Assembly (NCBI GenBank): GCA_963702955.1
Contig: OY969774.1
Location: 1,612,001 to 1,676,000 of the forward strand
Length of the DNA: 64,000 nt
Direction: 5' to 3'
From: VRUE01 sp963702955
Lineage (GTDB): Bacteria; Actinomycetota; Thermoleophilia; Solirubrobacterales; 70-9
In this document: positions 1 to 8,566 of the stretch, piece by piece
Position numbering within the stretch: position 1 is the stretch's first letter
Layout of the letters: every line of letters begins with the position of its first letter
Notes under the pieces: generated by a model
The model's database searches: none
The model's input: the letters and a program-made list of their open reading frames with translations, nothing else
What the model was told of the DNA's origin: nothing
Made by a program: the position numbers and the translations under genes

Positions 1-7
1 GCCCGGA

Positions 8-856
8 TCAGCGCACGAGCACGCCCCAGCACAGGGCGGGCGTCGCGTAGGAGCCGTCCTCCTGGCGGAATGGGGCGACGCTCTCCTCGATCGCCTCGCG
101 CGTCGCCTGGCGCTCCTCCTCCGACAGGGCCTCTATCGCGCGCGCAAGCGGGCCGGCGATCCGGATCAGCACGTCCCAGAAGTCGTCGAAGTCGGCATAG
201 CGGAAGTCGAAGGCGATCTCCTCCAGCTCGGGTTCGCCGAAGCCGGCGCCGGCGACCAGGGCGCGGATGCGGTCGGGGTCGGCCATCGCGAAGATCCCCG
301 GCGCGCCCGGCTCGGGCGGCGGCAGGTGGCCGCGCTGGACGAGCGTCATCGCCGGCAGGGCGGCCCAGGGGTTGCGCTCGGGCGAAGCCCAGACGGCGAA
401 GGCGAGCGGGCCGCCGTCGCGCAGCACCCGCCGCGTCTCGCTCAGCGCCGCCGCCGGATCGGCCATCAGCATGTAGCCCCAGCGGCAGACCACGGCGCCG
501 ACGCTGTCGTCGTCGAGGTCCATCCGCTCCGCGTCCAACACCCGGTACTCGACGTTGGTCAGCCCCAGGCCGTCGCCGATCCGGCGCGCGGCGGCGACCA
601 TCTCGGGCGCGAAGTCGGTGGAGATGACGCGTCCGCCGTCACCCACCTGCCTCGCCGCCCGAAAGCCCAGATCCCCCGGCCCGGCGGCGATGTCGAGGAC
701 GAGTTGCCCCGGCTGCAGGTCGGCCTTCTCGACGATCCACTCGTTGACCCGGCCGGTGACAGCGGCCATCCACTCGTTGCGCTCCTCCCAGCCCGGCGCC
801 ATCTTCCCCCAGGTCTCGAGGCTCTGCTCGCGGTAGGCGTCGCGGTCGATGTCCAT
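8..856 (-). CDS. Class I SAM-dependent methyltransferase
   Basis: This 282-residue protein has the Rossmann-type SAM-binding fold of class I methyltransferases. Motif I, VLDIAAGPGDLG, lies near residues 53-64 and is followed by an acidic loop (STDFAPEMV) and a motif resembling post-I/II (VLDAERMDLDDDSVGAV), as in UbiE/Methyltransf_11 proteins. The substrate cannot be read from sequence. I chose the ATG at 856 because GGAGG sits six bases upstream; an in-frame ATG at 862 directly abuts that same GGAGG and is therefore less likely. The gene is divergent from the FAH-family hydrolase at 929, with about 70 bp between them. Confidence 0.85.
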   Translation of the reverse strand: MDIDRDAYREQSLETWGKMAPGWEERNEWMAAVTGRVNEWIVEKADLQPGQLVLDIAAGPGDLGFRAARQVGDGGRVISTDFAPEMVAAARRIGDGLGLTNVEYRVLDAERMDLDDDSVGAVVCRWGYMLMADPAAALSETRRVLRDGGPLAFAVWASPERNPWAALPAMTLVQRGHLPPPEPGAPGIFAMADPDRIRALVAGAGFGEPELEEIAFDFRYADFDDFWDVLIRIAGPLARAIEALSEEERQATREAIEESVAPFRQEDGSYATPALCWGVLVR

Positions 857-928
857 AGCCATCCTCCGTTCGTAGCTCTTTCCCGTGCGACGGTAACGGC
901 TCAGGCCTTTGTGCGAAAGTCCCCGCCG

Positions 929-1798
929 ATGAGGCTCTGCCGCTTCGCAAAGCCCGACGGAACCGCCGCGCTCGGGATCGTCGAGGGCGAGGAGGTCGTC
1001 AACCTCTCCGCCGCCGATCTGCCGGCCGAACCCGCGGCGGCGCTGGACGCGGTCGGCCCGGACGGCCTCGAAAAGGCGGCGGCCGGCGCCCCTCGCCTCC
1101 CCCTCGACGAGGCGACCCTGCTCGCCCCGGCGACGCCGCGCAAGTATCTGGCGATCGCGCTCAACTACCGCGACCACATCGAGGAGATGGGCATGGAGGC
1201 GCCGGAGGTGCCGGTCTTCTTCAACAAGCAGGTGACCTGCGTGGTCGGCCCCGGCGCCGGCGTCCACATGCCGAAGGTCTCGACCTTCCTCGACTACGAG
1301 GCCGAGCTGGCGCTGGTGATCGGCAAGCGCTGCCGCCACGTGCCGCCCGAGCGGGCGCACGAGGTCATCGCCGGCTACACCTGCGCCGACGACGTCAGCG
1401 TCCGCGATTGGCAGGGACGGGCGCAGACGATGACGATCGGCAAGTCGTTCGACACCCACGGACCGCTGGGCCCGTGGCTGGTCACCGCCGACGAGCTCGG
1501 CGACCCGCACGACCTGGCGATCCGCTGCTACGTCGGCGACGAGCTGCGCCAGGACGCCCGCACCAGCGCCATGGTCTTCGACTGCTTCCAGCAGGTCAGC
1601 CACCTCTCGGAAGCGTTCACGCTCGAGCCCGGGGATGTGATCGCCACCGGCACCCCGGCCGGCGTCGGCCTCGGCCGCCAGCCGGTCCGCGACAACCTGC
1701 TGCACGTCGGTCAGACCGTGAAAGTCGAGATCGAGGGGATCGGCGAGCTGGTCAACACGGTGGTCGCAGAGCCCGACGGATTCGTCGCGGGCGGCTGA
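929..1798 (+). CDS. Fumarylacetoacetate hydrolase family protein
   Basis: The 289-residue product is a complete FAH-superfamily enzyme, a family that hydrolyses or hydrates beta-diketo acids in aromatic catabolism (acylpyruvases, 2-keto-4-pentenoate hydratases). The metal-binding acidic residues are visible: DYEAELALVIGK near 122-133 gives two Glu, and CADDVSVRDW near 152-161 gives the Asp. The C-terminal signature GDVIATGTPAGVG is intact. An in-frame GTG at 911 is possible, but family members usually begin MRLxRF as here. It is followed three bases later by an alpha/beta hydrolase gene, so the two are probably co-transcribed. The exact substrate is unknown. Confidence 0.88.
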   Translation: MRLCRFAKPDGTAALGIVEGEEVVNLSAADLPAEPAAALDAVGPDGLEKAAAGAPRLPLDEATLLAPATPRKYLAIALNYRDHIEEMGMEAPEVPVFFNKQVTCVVGPGAGVHMPKVSTFLDYEAELALVIGKRCRHVPPERAHEVIAGYTCADDVSVRDWQGRAQTMTIGKSFDTHGPLGPWLVTADELGDPHDLAIRCYVGDELRQDARTSAMVFDCFQQVSHLSEAFTLEPGDVIATGTPAGVGLGRQPVRDNLLHVGQTVKVEIEGIGELVNTVVAEPDGFVAGG

Positions 1799-1801
1799 GT
1801 C

Positions 1802-2683
1802 GTGCTGACCGGACGAGTCGAGCGCTGGCGAGACGAGGGCGCGGTGGAGGAGGTGCTCGGCCGCAGGCTGTTCGTGCGCCGGCGCGGTGGCGGCGAGGGC
1901 GTGCTGCTGCTCTACCTGCACGGCTTCCCGTCCAGCTCCTACGACTGGCGGGAGCTGCTCGCGCTGCGCTCCCCGGGAGAGGCGAGCATCGCCTTCGACT
2001 TCCTCGGCTTCGGCCTCTCCGAGAAGCCGCGCGACCACGTCTACACGCTCGCCTGGCAGGCCGACGCCGCCGAGGAGCTGGTCCGCCGCGCCGGCTCGCC
2101 GCCGGTCTTCGTCGTCGGCCACGACATGGGCACCTCGGTCGCCACCGAGCTGATGGCCCGCGACCTGCGCGGCGAGCTGAGCCTGAACCTGAACGGCGCG
2201 CTGCTGTTCAACGGCAGCATGCTGCTGCACCTGGCCAAGCCGACGCTGGGCCAGAACCTGCTGCGCAGCCGGCTCGGGCCGATGTTCGCGCGGCTGACCA
2301 GCGAGCGCGGCTTCCGCGCCCAGTTCAGCCGCGTCTTCTCCGCCGGGCACCCGCTCAGCCCCGAGGAGGCGGCGGACCAGTGGTCGCTGCTGGCGCACGA
2401 CGGCGGCCGGCGCATCGCCCACCTGACGATCCACTACATGGCCGAGCGCGAACGCTTCACCGACCGCTGGCACGGGGCGCTGCGCGACTGGCCGGGCGCG
2501 CTGACCCTCGCCTGGGGCCTGCGGGACCCGGTCGCCCGGACCGAGGTCCTCGAGGGACTCCGCGCCCTGCGCCCCGGCGTCGAGGCGATCGAGCTGCCCG
2601 ACGCCGGCCACTACCCGCAGATCGAACGGCCCGACCTGATTTCGGCCGCGCTGGACCGGGCGCTGGAGGCCGCGCAGCGGTGA
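1802..2683 (+). CDS. Alpha/beta-fold hydrolase with Asp nucleophile (haloalkane dehalogenase/epoxide hydrolase-like)
   Basis: The 293-residue protein has the alpha/beta hydrolase layout: an HGFPSSSYDW oxyanion motif near 40-49, the nucleophile elbow GHDMG with Asp near 108, an acidic residue in GLRDPV, and a catalytic His in AGHYPQIERP near the C-terminus. An Asp nucleophile is typical of haloalkane dehalogenases and epoxide hydrolases rather than esterases. Translation starts at GTG 1802, only three bases after the FAH gene stops, and its TGA overlaps the GTG of the next gene (GTGA at 2680). This suggests one coupled transcript. The natural substrate is not predictable from sequence. Confidence 0.85.
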   Translation: MLTGRVERWRDEGAVEEVLGRRLFVRRRGGGEGVLLLYLHGFPSSSYDWRELLALRSPGEASIAFDFLGFGLSEKPRDHVYTLAWQADAAEELVRRAGSPPVFVVGHDMGTSVATELMARDLRGELSLNLNGALLFNGSMLLHLAKPTLGQNLLRSRLGPMFARLTSERGFRAQFSRVFSAGHPLSPEEAADQWSLLAHDGGRRIAHLTIHYMAERERFTDRWHGALRDWPGALTLAWGLRDPVARTEVLEGLRALRPGVEAIELPDAGHYPQIERPDLISAALDRALEAAQR

Positions 2684-3013
2684 CGACCCACCCCCGCGTC
2701 GAGCTGCTCTGGTGGTCGGGCTGCCCGAGCTGGGAGGAGGCGATCCGCCTCGTGCGCGAGCAGATGCAGGCGGCGGGGCTGGATCCGGACGAGCTCGAGG
2801 TGCGCGAGGTGCGCAGCGACGAGGAGGCCGCGCGCGAGCGCTTCGTCGGCTCGCCGACGATCCGCGTCGAACGGCCGCGACATCGTCGATCCCGGCGAGG
2901 AGCCCCCGAGCCTGATCTGCCGGATCTACCGGCTGCGCGACGGCAGGATCTCGGCCCTGCCCGACCCCGCCGACGTGCGCGACGCCCTCCAGCCGGCAGA
3001 CGCCGCTCGCTAG
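2680..3013 (+). pseudogene. Thioredoxin-fold small protein, interrupted by a single-base frameshift
   Basis: Translation from the GTG at 2680 gives a thioredoxin-like start (ELLWWSGCPSWEEA, then FVGSPTIRV), but after base ~2868 this frame becomes arginine-rich nonsense. Removing one G near 2869 restores a sensible end, NGRDIVDPGEEPPSLICRIY, continuing through LPDPADVRDAL to a TAG at 3011-3013. The repaired product would be about 110 residues and matches the layout of small thioredoxin-family proteins with a GCPSW motif and a cis-Pro SPT loop. I therefore call a frameshifted gene. A consensus error in the assembly is an equally good explanation. It overlaps the upstream hydrolase by four bases. 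Confidence 0.7.
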
Positions 3014-3051
3014 CGTAGAGCGCAGCGACCGTCGACGAAGGAGGCTGAGTG

Positions 3052-3597
3052 ATGACCGTGGACGAGATCGGGATCGCGATCGGCGACGCCGCTCCGGCGC
3101 TGGCGCTGCCCGACACGGAGGGCAACGAGACGACGCTGCCGGCGCCGGGCGAAGCGCGGGCGACGGTGGTCCTCTGGACCTGCAACCACTGCCCCTACGC
3201 GCTCGCCTGGCACGACCGGCTGACCGCGGCGGCGCGCGAGTACGCCGGGCGCGGCGTGCGCTTCATCGCCGTCAACTCGAACGACCCCGAGCGCTACCCG
3301 GCCGACTCGCCGGAGGCGATGGCCGAGCGCTACGACGCGGAGGAGTGGGGCATGCCCTACGTCCACGACGCGAGCCAGGAGGTGGCGAGGGCCTACGGCG
3401 CCCGCACCACCCCCGACCTGTTCGTCTTCGACGCCGAGCTGCGCCTGCGCTACCGCGGCGCCCCCGACGCCGACCACCAGGATCCCGCCCAGGGCGCCGC
3501 CTGGCTGCGCTCGGCCCTGGAGGCGATCCTCAGCGGCTCCGAGCCCGAACCGGCCGAGACCGAGCCGATCGGCTGCTCGATCAAGTGGCGCCCCTGA
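3052..3597 (+). CDS. Redoxin/AhpC-TSA family thioredoxin-like protein
   Basis: The 181-residue protein belongs to the peroxiredoxin-like thioredoxin family marked by WTCNHCPYA near residues 43-51, where the CxxC redox pair is CNHC. Further family features are FIAVNSNDP, the cis-Pro loop ARTTPDLFVFD, and the terminal GCSIKW. The role is probably thiol-disulfide exchange or peroxide handling in the cytoplasm, since no signal peptide is visible. The ATG at 3052 has an excellent AAGGAGG seven bases upstream; a GTG at 3049 is in frame but less well placed. It follows the frameshifted thioredoxin-fold gene by 38 bp and may be in the same operon. Confidence 0.86.
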   Translation: MTVDEIGIAIGDAAPALALPDTEGNETTLPAPGEARATVVLWTCNHCPYALAWHDRLTAAAREYAGRGVRFIAVNSNDPERYPADSPEAMAERYDAEEWGMPYVHDASQEVARAYGARTTPDLFVFDAELRLRYRGAPDADHQDPAQGAAWLRSALEAILSGSEPEPAETEPIGCSIKWRP

Positions 3598-3610
3598 ATC
3601 GGCGGTCCGC

Positions 3611-5179
3611 TCAGTCGAGCCCGTGCGGGTGCAGGTGGTCCTCGGCCATCCGCTTGAGGCCGACGCGGTCGATCTTGCCGGTCGGATTGAGCGGCATCTC
3701 GTCGAGGAAGACGACCTCCTCGGGCGCCTTGTAGCCGACCCGGTCGCGGCAGAAGACGATCAGGTCGGCGCTCGACGGCGGGGGCACCCCGGGGCGCAGG
3801 GTCACGTAGGCGCGCACGTTCTCGCCGTGGACGGCGTCGTGGATCCCGACCACGCCGGCGAGGTCGACGTCCGGGTGCTCGGCCAGCGCCCCCTCGACCT
3901 CGAGCGGGCTGATGTTGGAGCCGTCGTGGACGATCACCTGCTTCTTGCGCCCGAAGAACCAGAGGTAGCCGTCCTCGTCGGCGCGGGCGAGGTCGCCGGA
4001 GTCGAGCCACTCGTCGCTGAGGACGGCGGCGGTCGCGTCGGGGGCCTCCCAGTAGCCGACCATCCGGCTGCGCGACCTGAGCCAGACGCGGCCGACCGTG
4101 CCGGGCTCAAGCGCTGCGCCGTCCTCGCCGCGGAGGGAGACGCTGAAGCCGCCGATCGGCGGCCCGATCGAGCCCTGCTTGATCGGGCCCGAAGGCGGGT
4201 TTAGCGTGGCGAGGCCGACCTCGGTCATGCCGTAGCCCTCGTCGATCGGGAAGCCGGCGAGGGCGGCGAACTCGGTCAGCAGCTCGGTCGAGACCTTGTC
4301 GGCGCCGGCGCGGCAGATGCGCAGGCAGGAGAGGTCCTCGGGCTCAAGGTCGTGGTCGCGGATCAGCGCCGCCAGCGCGGCCGGGATCATCGCCAGGATC
4401 GTCGGCTGGTGCTCGCGCAGCAGCGGCAGCAGCTCGTGGCTGTCGTAGCTGCGCGCGACGACCACCCGGCCGCCGACCGCGAGCGTGCTGAGCGTCCACA
4501 GGAAGGAGCCGATGTGCGACATCGAGGAGCCGGGCAGGAAGACGTCGGTGGGGCCGAGGTCGAAGGCGGAGATCGCGCTGGCCATCATCCAGCGCAGCGT
4601 CTCGTTCGAGTGCGTGACGCCCTTGGCGGGCCCGGTGCTGCCGGAGGTGAAGAAGATCGCGGCCGGGCTCGCCGCCTCGGACGGCGTCAGCTCGGCCGGC
4701 GGCGCATCGCCGTCGAGGAGCGCCTCGAAGCGCCGCCCCCCCTCCGCCTCGGGCGCTCCGTAGGAGATCGTCCCCAGCGCCAGCTCGCCGACCAGCTCGC
4801 TGGCGGCCAGGTCCTCCGTCCGCTCGGCGTGGGCGAGCAGCGCCACCGCGCCGCTCACCTCGAGCGCATGGTCGATCTCGCGGAACGTGTAGCGGTAGTT
4901 GAGCGGGGTGACGACCAGGCCGGCCTTGAAGCAGGCGAGGTAATGGATAGCGAGGCCGATCCGGTTCGGCATCAGCGAGGCGATCCGGTCGCCGGGCTCG
5001 AGCCCGAGCGCCCGGTAGCCGCAGGCGAGGGCGACGCTCGCGTCCTCCAGCTCGCGCCAGCTCATCCGCCGCTCCGCGGAGACCATGGCCACCTCGTGGG
5101 GAGCAGCCGCCAAGCCCGCCCCCAGCAGTTCGTCCAGAGGTGGCGCCGGCGCCTCGAGCGGTGCCCCGTCGATCAGCAT
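3611..5179 (-). CDS. AMP-dependent acyl-CoA synthetase/ligase (ANL superfamily)
   Basis: The 522-residue enzyme would activate a carboxylic acid as acyl-AMP and then form the CoA thioester. Visible motifs are the P-loop FFTSGSTGPAKG near 170, the GYGMTE adenine-binding motif near 320, the hinge region DSGDLARADEDGYLWFFGRKK near 400, and the C-terminal PTGKIDR carrying the catalytic Lys near 505. The chain-length or aromatic preference cannot be told. I chose the ATG at 5179; the open frame continues upstream into the tRNA fragment at 5216-5257 and cannot be coding there. It is convergent with the redoxin gene, with 13 bp between stops. Confidence 0.87.
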   Translation of the reverse strand: MLIDGAPLEAPAPPLDELLGAGLAAAPHEVAMVSAERRMSWRELEDASVALACGYRALGLEPGDRIASLMPNRIGLAIHYLACFKAGLVVTPLNYRYTFREIDHALEVSGAVALLAHAERTEDLAASELVGELALGTISYGAPEAEGGRRFEALLDGDAPPAELTPSEAASPAAIFFTSGSTGPAKGVTHSNETLRWMMASAISAFDLGPTDVFLPGSSMSHIGSFLWTLSTLAVGGRVVVARSYDSHELLPLLREHQPTILAMIPAALAALIRDHDLEPEDLSCLRICRAGADKVSTELLTEFAALAGFPIDEGYGMTEVGLATLNPPSGPIKQGSIGPPIGGFSVSLRGEDGAALEPGTVGRVWLRSRSRMVGYWEAPDATAAVLSDEWLDSGDLARADEDGYLWFFGRKKQVIVHDGSNISPLEVEGALAEHPDVDLAGVVGIHDAVHGENVRAYVTLRPGVPPPSSADLIVFCRDRVGYKAPEEVVFLDEMPLNPTGKIDRVGLKRMAEDHLHPHGLD

Positions 5180-5215
5180 CGCGGAGATGCTACGACAGGC
5201 GAAAGCGTCGAGAAA

Positions 5216-5257
5216 TGGCGAGGGTGGGAATCGAACCCACGACACCACGATTTTCAG
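5216..5257 (-). repeat. tRNA-Phe 3' fragment, outer-left attachment site of the archipelago
   Basis: These 42 bases are identical to 30451-30492, the 3' part of the intact tRNA-Phe from the discriminator base through the T arm, variable loop and anticodon 3' strand. Identity stops inside the anticodon loop region, which is the usual crossover place for tyrosine recombinases using tRNA genes. The 5' half of the tRNA is absent, so it is not a gene. It marks the left edge of inserted DNA. Confidence 0.9.
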
Positions 5258-5324
5258 AGCCTCCGAACAATCAGGATGACGGGTCTCGGCGACTGCCGAT
5301 GGCTTCCAGGGGTTTTGGGTGCCT

Positions 5325-5355
5325 TTGGGCGACGAGATGTGGGACTGTCGCCCAA
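5325..5355. repeat. Boundary palindrome, copy 1
   Basis: A 9-bp perfect inverted repeat, TTGGGCGAC (5325-5333) and GTCGCCCAA (5347-5355), lies about 70 bp inside the left attachment fragment. The same arm sequence recurs at 7642/9915, 16787-16818 and 30345-30365, always next to an att-like tRNA fragment. It is either a recombinase/accessory factor site or a terminator-like hairpin. Confidence 0.6.
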
Positions 5356-5400
5356 TGGTTGGTCGAGCGATTGCAGCGGGTGACGGGCGGCTCCCGCCAC

Positions 5401-6243
5401 TCAAACGTCAAGCTCGGCAAAGAACCGCTGAACCACATCGACAGCATCGGCCCGCAGCTCCGTCTCGCCAACCTCGGGCTGAACTTCCAGAGCCTGTTTG
5501 GCATATCCGACCGGCCCGCTGTCCGCGGTCCCGACGTAGCGCTCCCGCACCTCCAGGAAGGTCGTCCTCAGTGGATTGAGCTCATCGGCGAGATCGCCGT
5601 TGAGCAGGCGATGGGCGGCCTGCTCCGGCCCTCCAGCGCGATTGTGCTGCAGGACGTAGACGAGGTCGTAGTAGTCCTTCGTGGCGGCGCGGATGCGCGC
5701 CGCCACGCACTTGGAGAGCAGGTAGCCCTCGAGGCCGGCGAAGCGGGCACGCACGGCGGCCGTGCTGCCATCGGCGAGTTCCCCGGTCAGCTCCTCCCAT
5801 GCGAAGTCGCGGGCGACATAGCCGGTGCCCCGGAGGTTCTGAGCACTGAGCACTCGGCATCCGGCCGGACGGACGACCTCGCCCTCGCGATAGTCGGGTA
5901 GGTCGCAGAGGAACTCGAGCTTCACCGGCACCCCTTCGATCGGGCCACGCCAGCGCCAGCCGCCCTCGCTCGGGTCCGGCTCGAAGTCGAGTTGCTCCAG
6001 CGCCCGCTCCACGGCGCCAAGATCGGCATCGAGGTCCACATGGGTGATGAGGAGGACGTCGACGTCGGTAGTGCCGAGGTGCTCCGGCACGAGAGCCTCG
6101 TCGCTTGCGAGAACCTCGGGCACCAGGCCGCCGAGCACGACCAGGAAGACGTCCTCGTCCCCGAGGGCGTGCAGGAGCCGTACCAACGCGGTCTCGGCGC
6201 GGGCGCGGGTCTCGCGGGAGCGTTGCTCATCCACGAGCGCCAT
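5401..6243 (-). CDS. AbiEii-like nucleotidyltransferase toxin
   Basis: The 280-residue protein has a nucleotidyltransferase-like core: VVLGGLVPEVL near 36 followed by GTTDVDVLL near 57-65, matching the GG...DxD metal-binding pattern. A later KDYYDLVYVLQHN segment matches the KDxxD region of AbiEii/MenT-type toxins, which add nucleotides to tRNA or other targets and arrest growth. Its start overlaps the end of the upstream gene by 17 bases, in the antitoxin-first order of type IV systems. It occupies a small module between two tRNA-Phe fragments. Family assignment rests on motifs and context only. Confidence 0.75.
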   Translation of the reverse strand: MALVDEQRSRETRARAETALVRLLHALGDEDVFLVVLGGLVPEVLASDEALVPEHLGTTDVDVLLITHVDLDADLGAVERALEQLDFEPDPSEGGWRWRGPIEGVPVKLEFLCDLPDYREGEVVRPAGCRVLSAQNLRGTGYVARDFAWEELTGELADGSTAAVRARFAGLEGYLLSKCVAARIRAATKDYYDLVYVLQHNRAGGPEQAAHRLLNGDLADELNPLRTTFLEVRERYVGTADSGPVGYAKQALEVQPEVGETELRADAVDVVQRFFAELDV

Positions 6244-7306
6244 CCCCCTCGGTCGACTCGCCGGAATGCAGCGGATCGATCAGCTCCGCCTTGACGTGGT
6301 CGGCTGCATCGCCACCACGGCCGCCGAACGACGAGAGGTCCGCGAACAGGCGCGGGGCGCTCACAACGGGCACGTCCTCGACTCGCCGGGAGAGGGTGAA
6401 GATGCGGGCATCGGTCGCCCAGAAGGTAACTCGGCCACCCTCGTCCACCTCGCGCAGACCGGCCTCCTCGATCGCTTCGCTGAGCGGTGCGGCGAAATCG
6501 GTGTCCGCGATGTGGATATGCAGGCTGGGCGTCGTGGTCGCAAAGGGGGCAACGAGCTCTAGGCCGGCCCAGCCGCTGATGGCCCAACCCACCGTTCGCT
6601 CCAAGACGGGGGCGAGGTCGGTACGCAGGAGCGCCATCGGGTCTTTGGTCGCACGATGGGCGATGCGGGTTGCGCGGGGGGAGTCGGCAACGGCAGCCGA
6701 CCATGCGGCAAGCAGTCCGTCCGCATCGACGAGCGTCCGCTGCGCGCCGGGTCCACGTGAAGCGCCGTGCTTGACAGTCCAGCCCCGGTCGTCGAATGCC
6801 TTGAGGACTTTGGCTGCCTGCGCGTTGGACCAGTCGCTCTCCTCCGCAAGGTCGGCCACGCGCAGCGGACGATCCTCGCGAGCGAGGATCGTCTCCGCAA
6901 CCGCAATCGCCGACTTCGACCACGAGAAAGAACGCGGCATGCTCCGCCCGGGCCGCTGAGCGAGTTCGCGGATCACGACCAGCCCGTCGGGCCCGACGAT
7001 GCGGGCCTGGCCGGCTTCGTCAGCCCAGTTGGCGCCGCGCTCCCGCAGCCACTCGATCGCACCGGGAGAGAGGCTCCGTGCGAGAAGGACGGCGTTCTCC
7101 GGCCATCGCTCGCCGACCGTGGCGGCCACGCGCCGGACATCCTGCGGCCAGCCCTCGCCGGCCCACTTCGCCTCGATCTCGATCGCCCGGCCATCGCGAG
7201 TCCGAACCACGAGATCGGCGCCGCTGTCGCTCGGCGCAGCCTCGACGGTCGCGCCCTCCAGCGCGGATGCAAGGATCTTCTGCCAGCGCTTTTCTATCTC
7301 AGGCAT
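6227..7306 (-). CDS. AbiEi-like type IV antitoxin with PD-(D/E)xK-like N-terminal domain
   Basis: The 359-residue protein pairs with the AbiEii-like toxin downstream. Residues about 20-100 resemble a restriction-endonuclease-like fold (SGADLVVRTRDG then IEIEAKW, giving D...ExK). A helix-turn-helix-like segment follows (RPLRVADLAEESDWSNAQAAKVLKAF, about 144-169), then a C-terminal domain resembling the AbiEi antitoxin C-terminus. Known AbiEi proteins repress their own promoter by binding inverted repeats, and such a repeat lies directly upstream here. The ATG at 7306 has no Shine-Dalgarno sequence but lies seven bases after a TAAAGT -10-like box, suggesting leaderless translation. Confidence 0.7.
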   Translation of the reverse strand: MPEIEKRWQKILASALEGATVEAAPSDSGADLVVRTRDGRAIEIEAKWAGEGWPQDVRRVAATVGERWPENAVLLARSLSPGAIEWLRERGANWADEAGQARIVGPDGLVVIRELAQRPGRSMPRSFSWSKSAIAVAETILAREDRPLRVADLAEESDWSNAQAAKVLKAFDDRGWTVKHGASRGPGAQRTLVDADGLLAAWSAAVADSPRATRIAHRATKDPMALLRTDLAPVLERTVGWAISGWAGLELVAPFATTTPSLHIHIADTDFAAPLSEAIEEAGLREVDEGGRVTFWATDARIFTLSRRVEDVPVVSAPRLFADLSSFGGRGGDAADHVKAELIDPLHSGESTEGDGARG

Positions 7307-7348
7307 GTTTTCTACTTTACCAGTGGAATAGACGTTTAAGTAGAAAAC
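7307..7348 (-). promoter_or_regulatory. Promoter and inverted-repeat operator of the AbiE-like module
   Basis: A perfect 11-bp inverted repeat, GTTTTCTACTT (7307-7317) and AAGTAGAAAAC (7338-7348), is separated by 20 bp and ends one base before the antitoxin start codon. Its left arm overlaps a -10-like TAAAGT (minus strand, 7319-7314) spaced seven bases from the ATG. This fits negative autoregulation by the AbiEi-like protein and leaderless transcription. Confidence 0.72.
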
Positions 7349-7456
7349 CGCCTGGTCGGGGCAAAGATCTCCGCACTGGGCCACCCGGGTGTAGAGACCT
7401 TCATCCGTTGGCCAACCCGAGGCGGGGCCACACGAGTGGGTTTTGGGAAGTTCGAA

Positions 7457-7501
7457 TGGCGAGGGTGGGAATCGAACCCACGACACCACGATTTTCAGTC
7501 G
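7457..7501 (-). repeat. tRNA-Phe 3' fragment, internal attachment site
   Basis: These 45 bases match 30451-30495 exactly and diverge afterwards. The fragment carries the 3' half of tRNA-Phe only. It separates the AbiE module from the larger defence DNA to its right and implies two successive insertions at the same tRNA end. The 108 bp to its left, after the AbiE operator, shows no gene. The 140 bp to its right also shows none until the palindrome and the IS21 element. Confidence 0.9.
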
Positions 7502-7807
7502 CAGGCTTCACCAGGGTTGAAAACCCCGCCTTTGAGGGCCGGAAATGGCTTCACAATGCGAAATCCGGGGATACCTCCATTCGGGATCTAACACCAGGCA
7601 AGACGACGCAGATGCCCGCAAATACCGGAAGTTTCGGGTGGGTTTGGGCGACGAGTGTCAACGCCGGTTGAAAACCGGACCACTTCTGCCGGTTGAAAAG
7701 TGGACCACCCCCGGCGGTCGCGACGTTGAGCATTGCCCCCCGCTTGAAGGTCGAGAGCCCGCCTGCGGAGACGAGCCCGTAGGGCGAGGCGGAGCAGGCG
7801 GGAGCGC

Positions 7808-8566
7808 TCAGTCCCGTGGCGGCGGAGAGCCCAGGTCCTTGTCGCGCAGGCGGTAGCTGTCGCCCTTCAGCCCGAGGATCTCGGCGTGGTGCACCAGGCG
7901 GTCGATCATCGCCGCGGCGACGACTTCGTCGCCGAAGATCTCTCCCCAAGCGCTGAAGGGCTTGTTGGAGGTGACGATCAAAGATGCCCGCTCGTATCTG
8001 GCCGAGACCAGGCTGAACATCAGGTTGGCCGCCTCGGGGTCAAACGGGATGTAGCCGACCTCATCGACCACGATCAGCGGCACGAAGCCCAGGCGCCGTA
8101 GCTCCTCCTCGAGCTTTCCCGCTCGCTTTGCCTCCCCGAGGCGTGCCACCCACTCCGTCGCGGTGGCGAACTGCACCCGCTGGCCGGCCAGGCAGGCACG
8201 GATGCCGAGGGCGATCGCCAGGTGGGTCTTGCCGGTGCCGGGCGGGCCCAACAGGACCACGTTCTCTTTGCCGTGCAGGAAGTCCAGTTGGCCCAGGTGC
8301 TCGACCACCTGCTTCTTGACGGTGCGCTGGAAGGTGAAGTCGAACTCCTCCAGGGTCTTCCTCGCCGGGAAGCGCGCGGCCTTGATCCGATTCTCGCCGC
8401 CGTGAGACTCCCTGGAGGAGACCTCGGTGGAGAGCACCGCCTCCAGGAATTTCTCGTGTGACCACTCCTCCTCGCGGGCGCGCTCGGCGAGCTTTGGCAG
8501 CGCCCGTGCTGCAGCCGGCGTCTTCAACGCCCGGAAGAGGTGGCTGAGCTCCGCCGTCTTGGTCAT
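7808..8566 (-). CDS. istB: IS21-family helper ATPase IstB
   Basis: The 252-residue protein is the AAA+ helper of IS21-type transposition, which selects target DNA and stimulates the IstA transposase. Walker A is LLGPPGTGKT near 105-114 and Walker B is LIVVDEVGYIP near 168; the length matches the usual 245-260 residues. Its ATG at 8566 overlaps the istA stop as ATGA, so translation is coupled. Both genes look intact, so the element may still be active. Confidence 0.93.
   Translation of the reverse strand: MTKTAELSHLFRALKTPAAARALPKLAERAREEEWSHEKFLEAVLSTEVSSRESHGGENRIKAARFPARKTLEEFDFTFQRTVKKQVVEHLGQLDFLHGKENVVLLGPPGTGKTHLAIALGIRACLAGQRVQFATATEWVARLGEAKRAGKLEEELRRLGFVPLIVVDEVGYIPFDPEAANLMFSLVSARYERASLIVTSNKPFSAWGEIFGDEVVAAAMIDRLVHHAEILGLKGDSYRLRDKDLGSPPPRD

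Noticed and set aside
8..2611. Very long open frames on the strand opposite to clear genes (for example an 867-codon minus frame here, and others at 39.2-41.4 kb, 45.3-47.0 kb and 61.4-63.1 kb)
   Set aside because: They lie antisense to genes with intact family motifs, are rich in Arg, Ala, Gly and His, and show no recognisable domain. This is expected of GC-rich DNA.
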